Source: Methylobacter sp.
GTDB lineage: Bacteria > Pseudomonadota > Gammaproteobacteria > Methylococcales > Methylomonadaceae
Assembly: GCA_004299305.1 (NCBI GenBank)
Contig: SCPZ01000110.1
Span: 1 to 33,605 of the forward strand
DNA length: 33,605 bases
Reading direction: 5' to 3'
Notes under the pieces: model-generated
The model's input: the letters and a program-made list of their open reading frames with translations, nothing else
What the model was told of the DNA's origin: nothing
Database searches by the model: none
Position numbers and translations under genes: made by a program
Shown: positions 33,219-33,605 of the stretch, piece after piece
Layout: each line of letters opens with the position of its first letter
How positions within the stretch are numbered: position 1 is the first letter of the stretch

Positions 33219-33605
33219 AATTGTGGGATGAATGGTTTATTGAAGTGGTGGTTATCTTTATATCCATCGCACATTAAAATTCGGCACCTTCGTTCCCTCT
33301 CCTGCTGGACGACTGCACGGATGCAGAAGCAGTTGCCGAGATGGTTAGGGTGAGTAGATTTAATAACCGACAATGATGTGCGAACACTATATTTGCCTTA
33401 TTGTATCTTTAGCCGCATCTGCCAGCCTAATAAGATTTGTCTCTTAATATCCGTGTTTACATACTCGATTTGCCGCTTGAATCTGTTTACAGCGTTTTCA
33501 ATTTAAATGAGTTACTAATTATTAGCGGGCTATGTCGGCTTCATTGCCGCTGGAGTGCAGGCTTCGCCTGCGCTGGCAAGCACCAAAAGTAGGCGCTTTA
33601 GGCGA
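33219..33605. other. Terminal non-coding stretch with repeats
   Basis: No gene is recognised. 33557-33571 is the hairpin GCAGGC-TTC-GCCTGC, and 33580-33605 is an inverted copy of repeat C (core CCAAAAGTAGGCGC) running into the window edge. The 33290-33360 part (CTCCTGCTGGACGACTGC) resembles further repeat debris. The left part should hold the lgt promoter. Confidence 0.5.

Overview
This window looks like a chromosomal segment of a gammaproteobacterium, possibly a methanotroph of the Methylococcales. Supporting signs are the gammaproteobacterial housekeeping genes (glnE, two LPS heptosyltransferase genes, metG next to an rnfB-like gene, ubiG-gph-yciK), a MmoC-like flavoprotein reductase beside hcp, and very many short dispersed intergenic repeats. 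The taxonomic call is inference; no marker gene in the window settles it.

Layout. 1-302 is a nested repeat block with two small inverted-repeat elements (the first cut by the window edge). 385-1014 is nth. 1201-3304 is a three-gene RiPP operon of the HvfABC/bufferin type: a Cys-rich secreted precursor, a DUF692 (MNIO) iron oxidase and a DUF2063 partner protein. A convergent small lipoprotein follows, then glnE, ilvE, two heptosyltransferases (waaF, waaC), metG and a soluble rnfB-like ferredoxin gene. On the minus strand come purE-purK. A plus-strand run ubiG-gph-yciK-sufT-pilZ follows with very tight spacing.

19398-24052 is a nitrosative-stress island: norR is divergent from hcp and a MmoC-like NADH reductase gene. 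Two candidate NorR boxes and a sigma54-like promoter lie between norR and hcp, and a terminator-like hairpin separates hcp from its reductase. 24325-25875 encodes an NCS2-like permease.

26018-32345 is a type I restriction-modification operon on the minus strand, transcribed hsdR-hsdS-(insert)-hsdM. The insert holds a RAYT transposase gene, REP/REPIN sequences and a decayed fragment that resembles dinD. A second REPIN lies inside the hsdS reading frame, in the linker between the two target-recognition domains, without breaking the frame. lgt closes the window.

The most interesting items are the HvfABC-like copper-RiPP operon with non-uniform core repeats, the REPIN domesticated in frame in HsdS together with the RAYT insertion that appears to have eroded dinD, and the small elements with 12-bp GTAA...TTAC ends and perfect 8-bp target duplications (IS66-like signature), two of which sit side by side at the same target. 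The repeat load is high: at least six families occur, often nested, and they supply one stop codon (hvfC), one protein tail (gph) and probably one internal protein segment (waaF).
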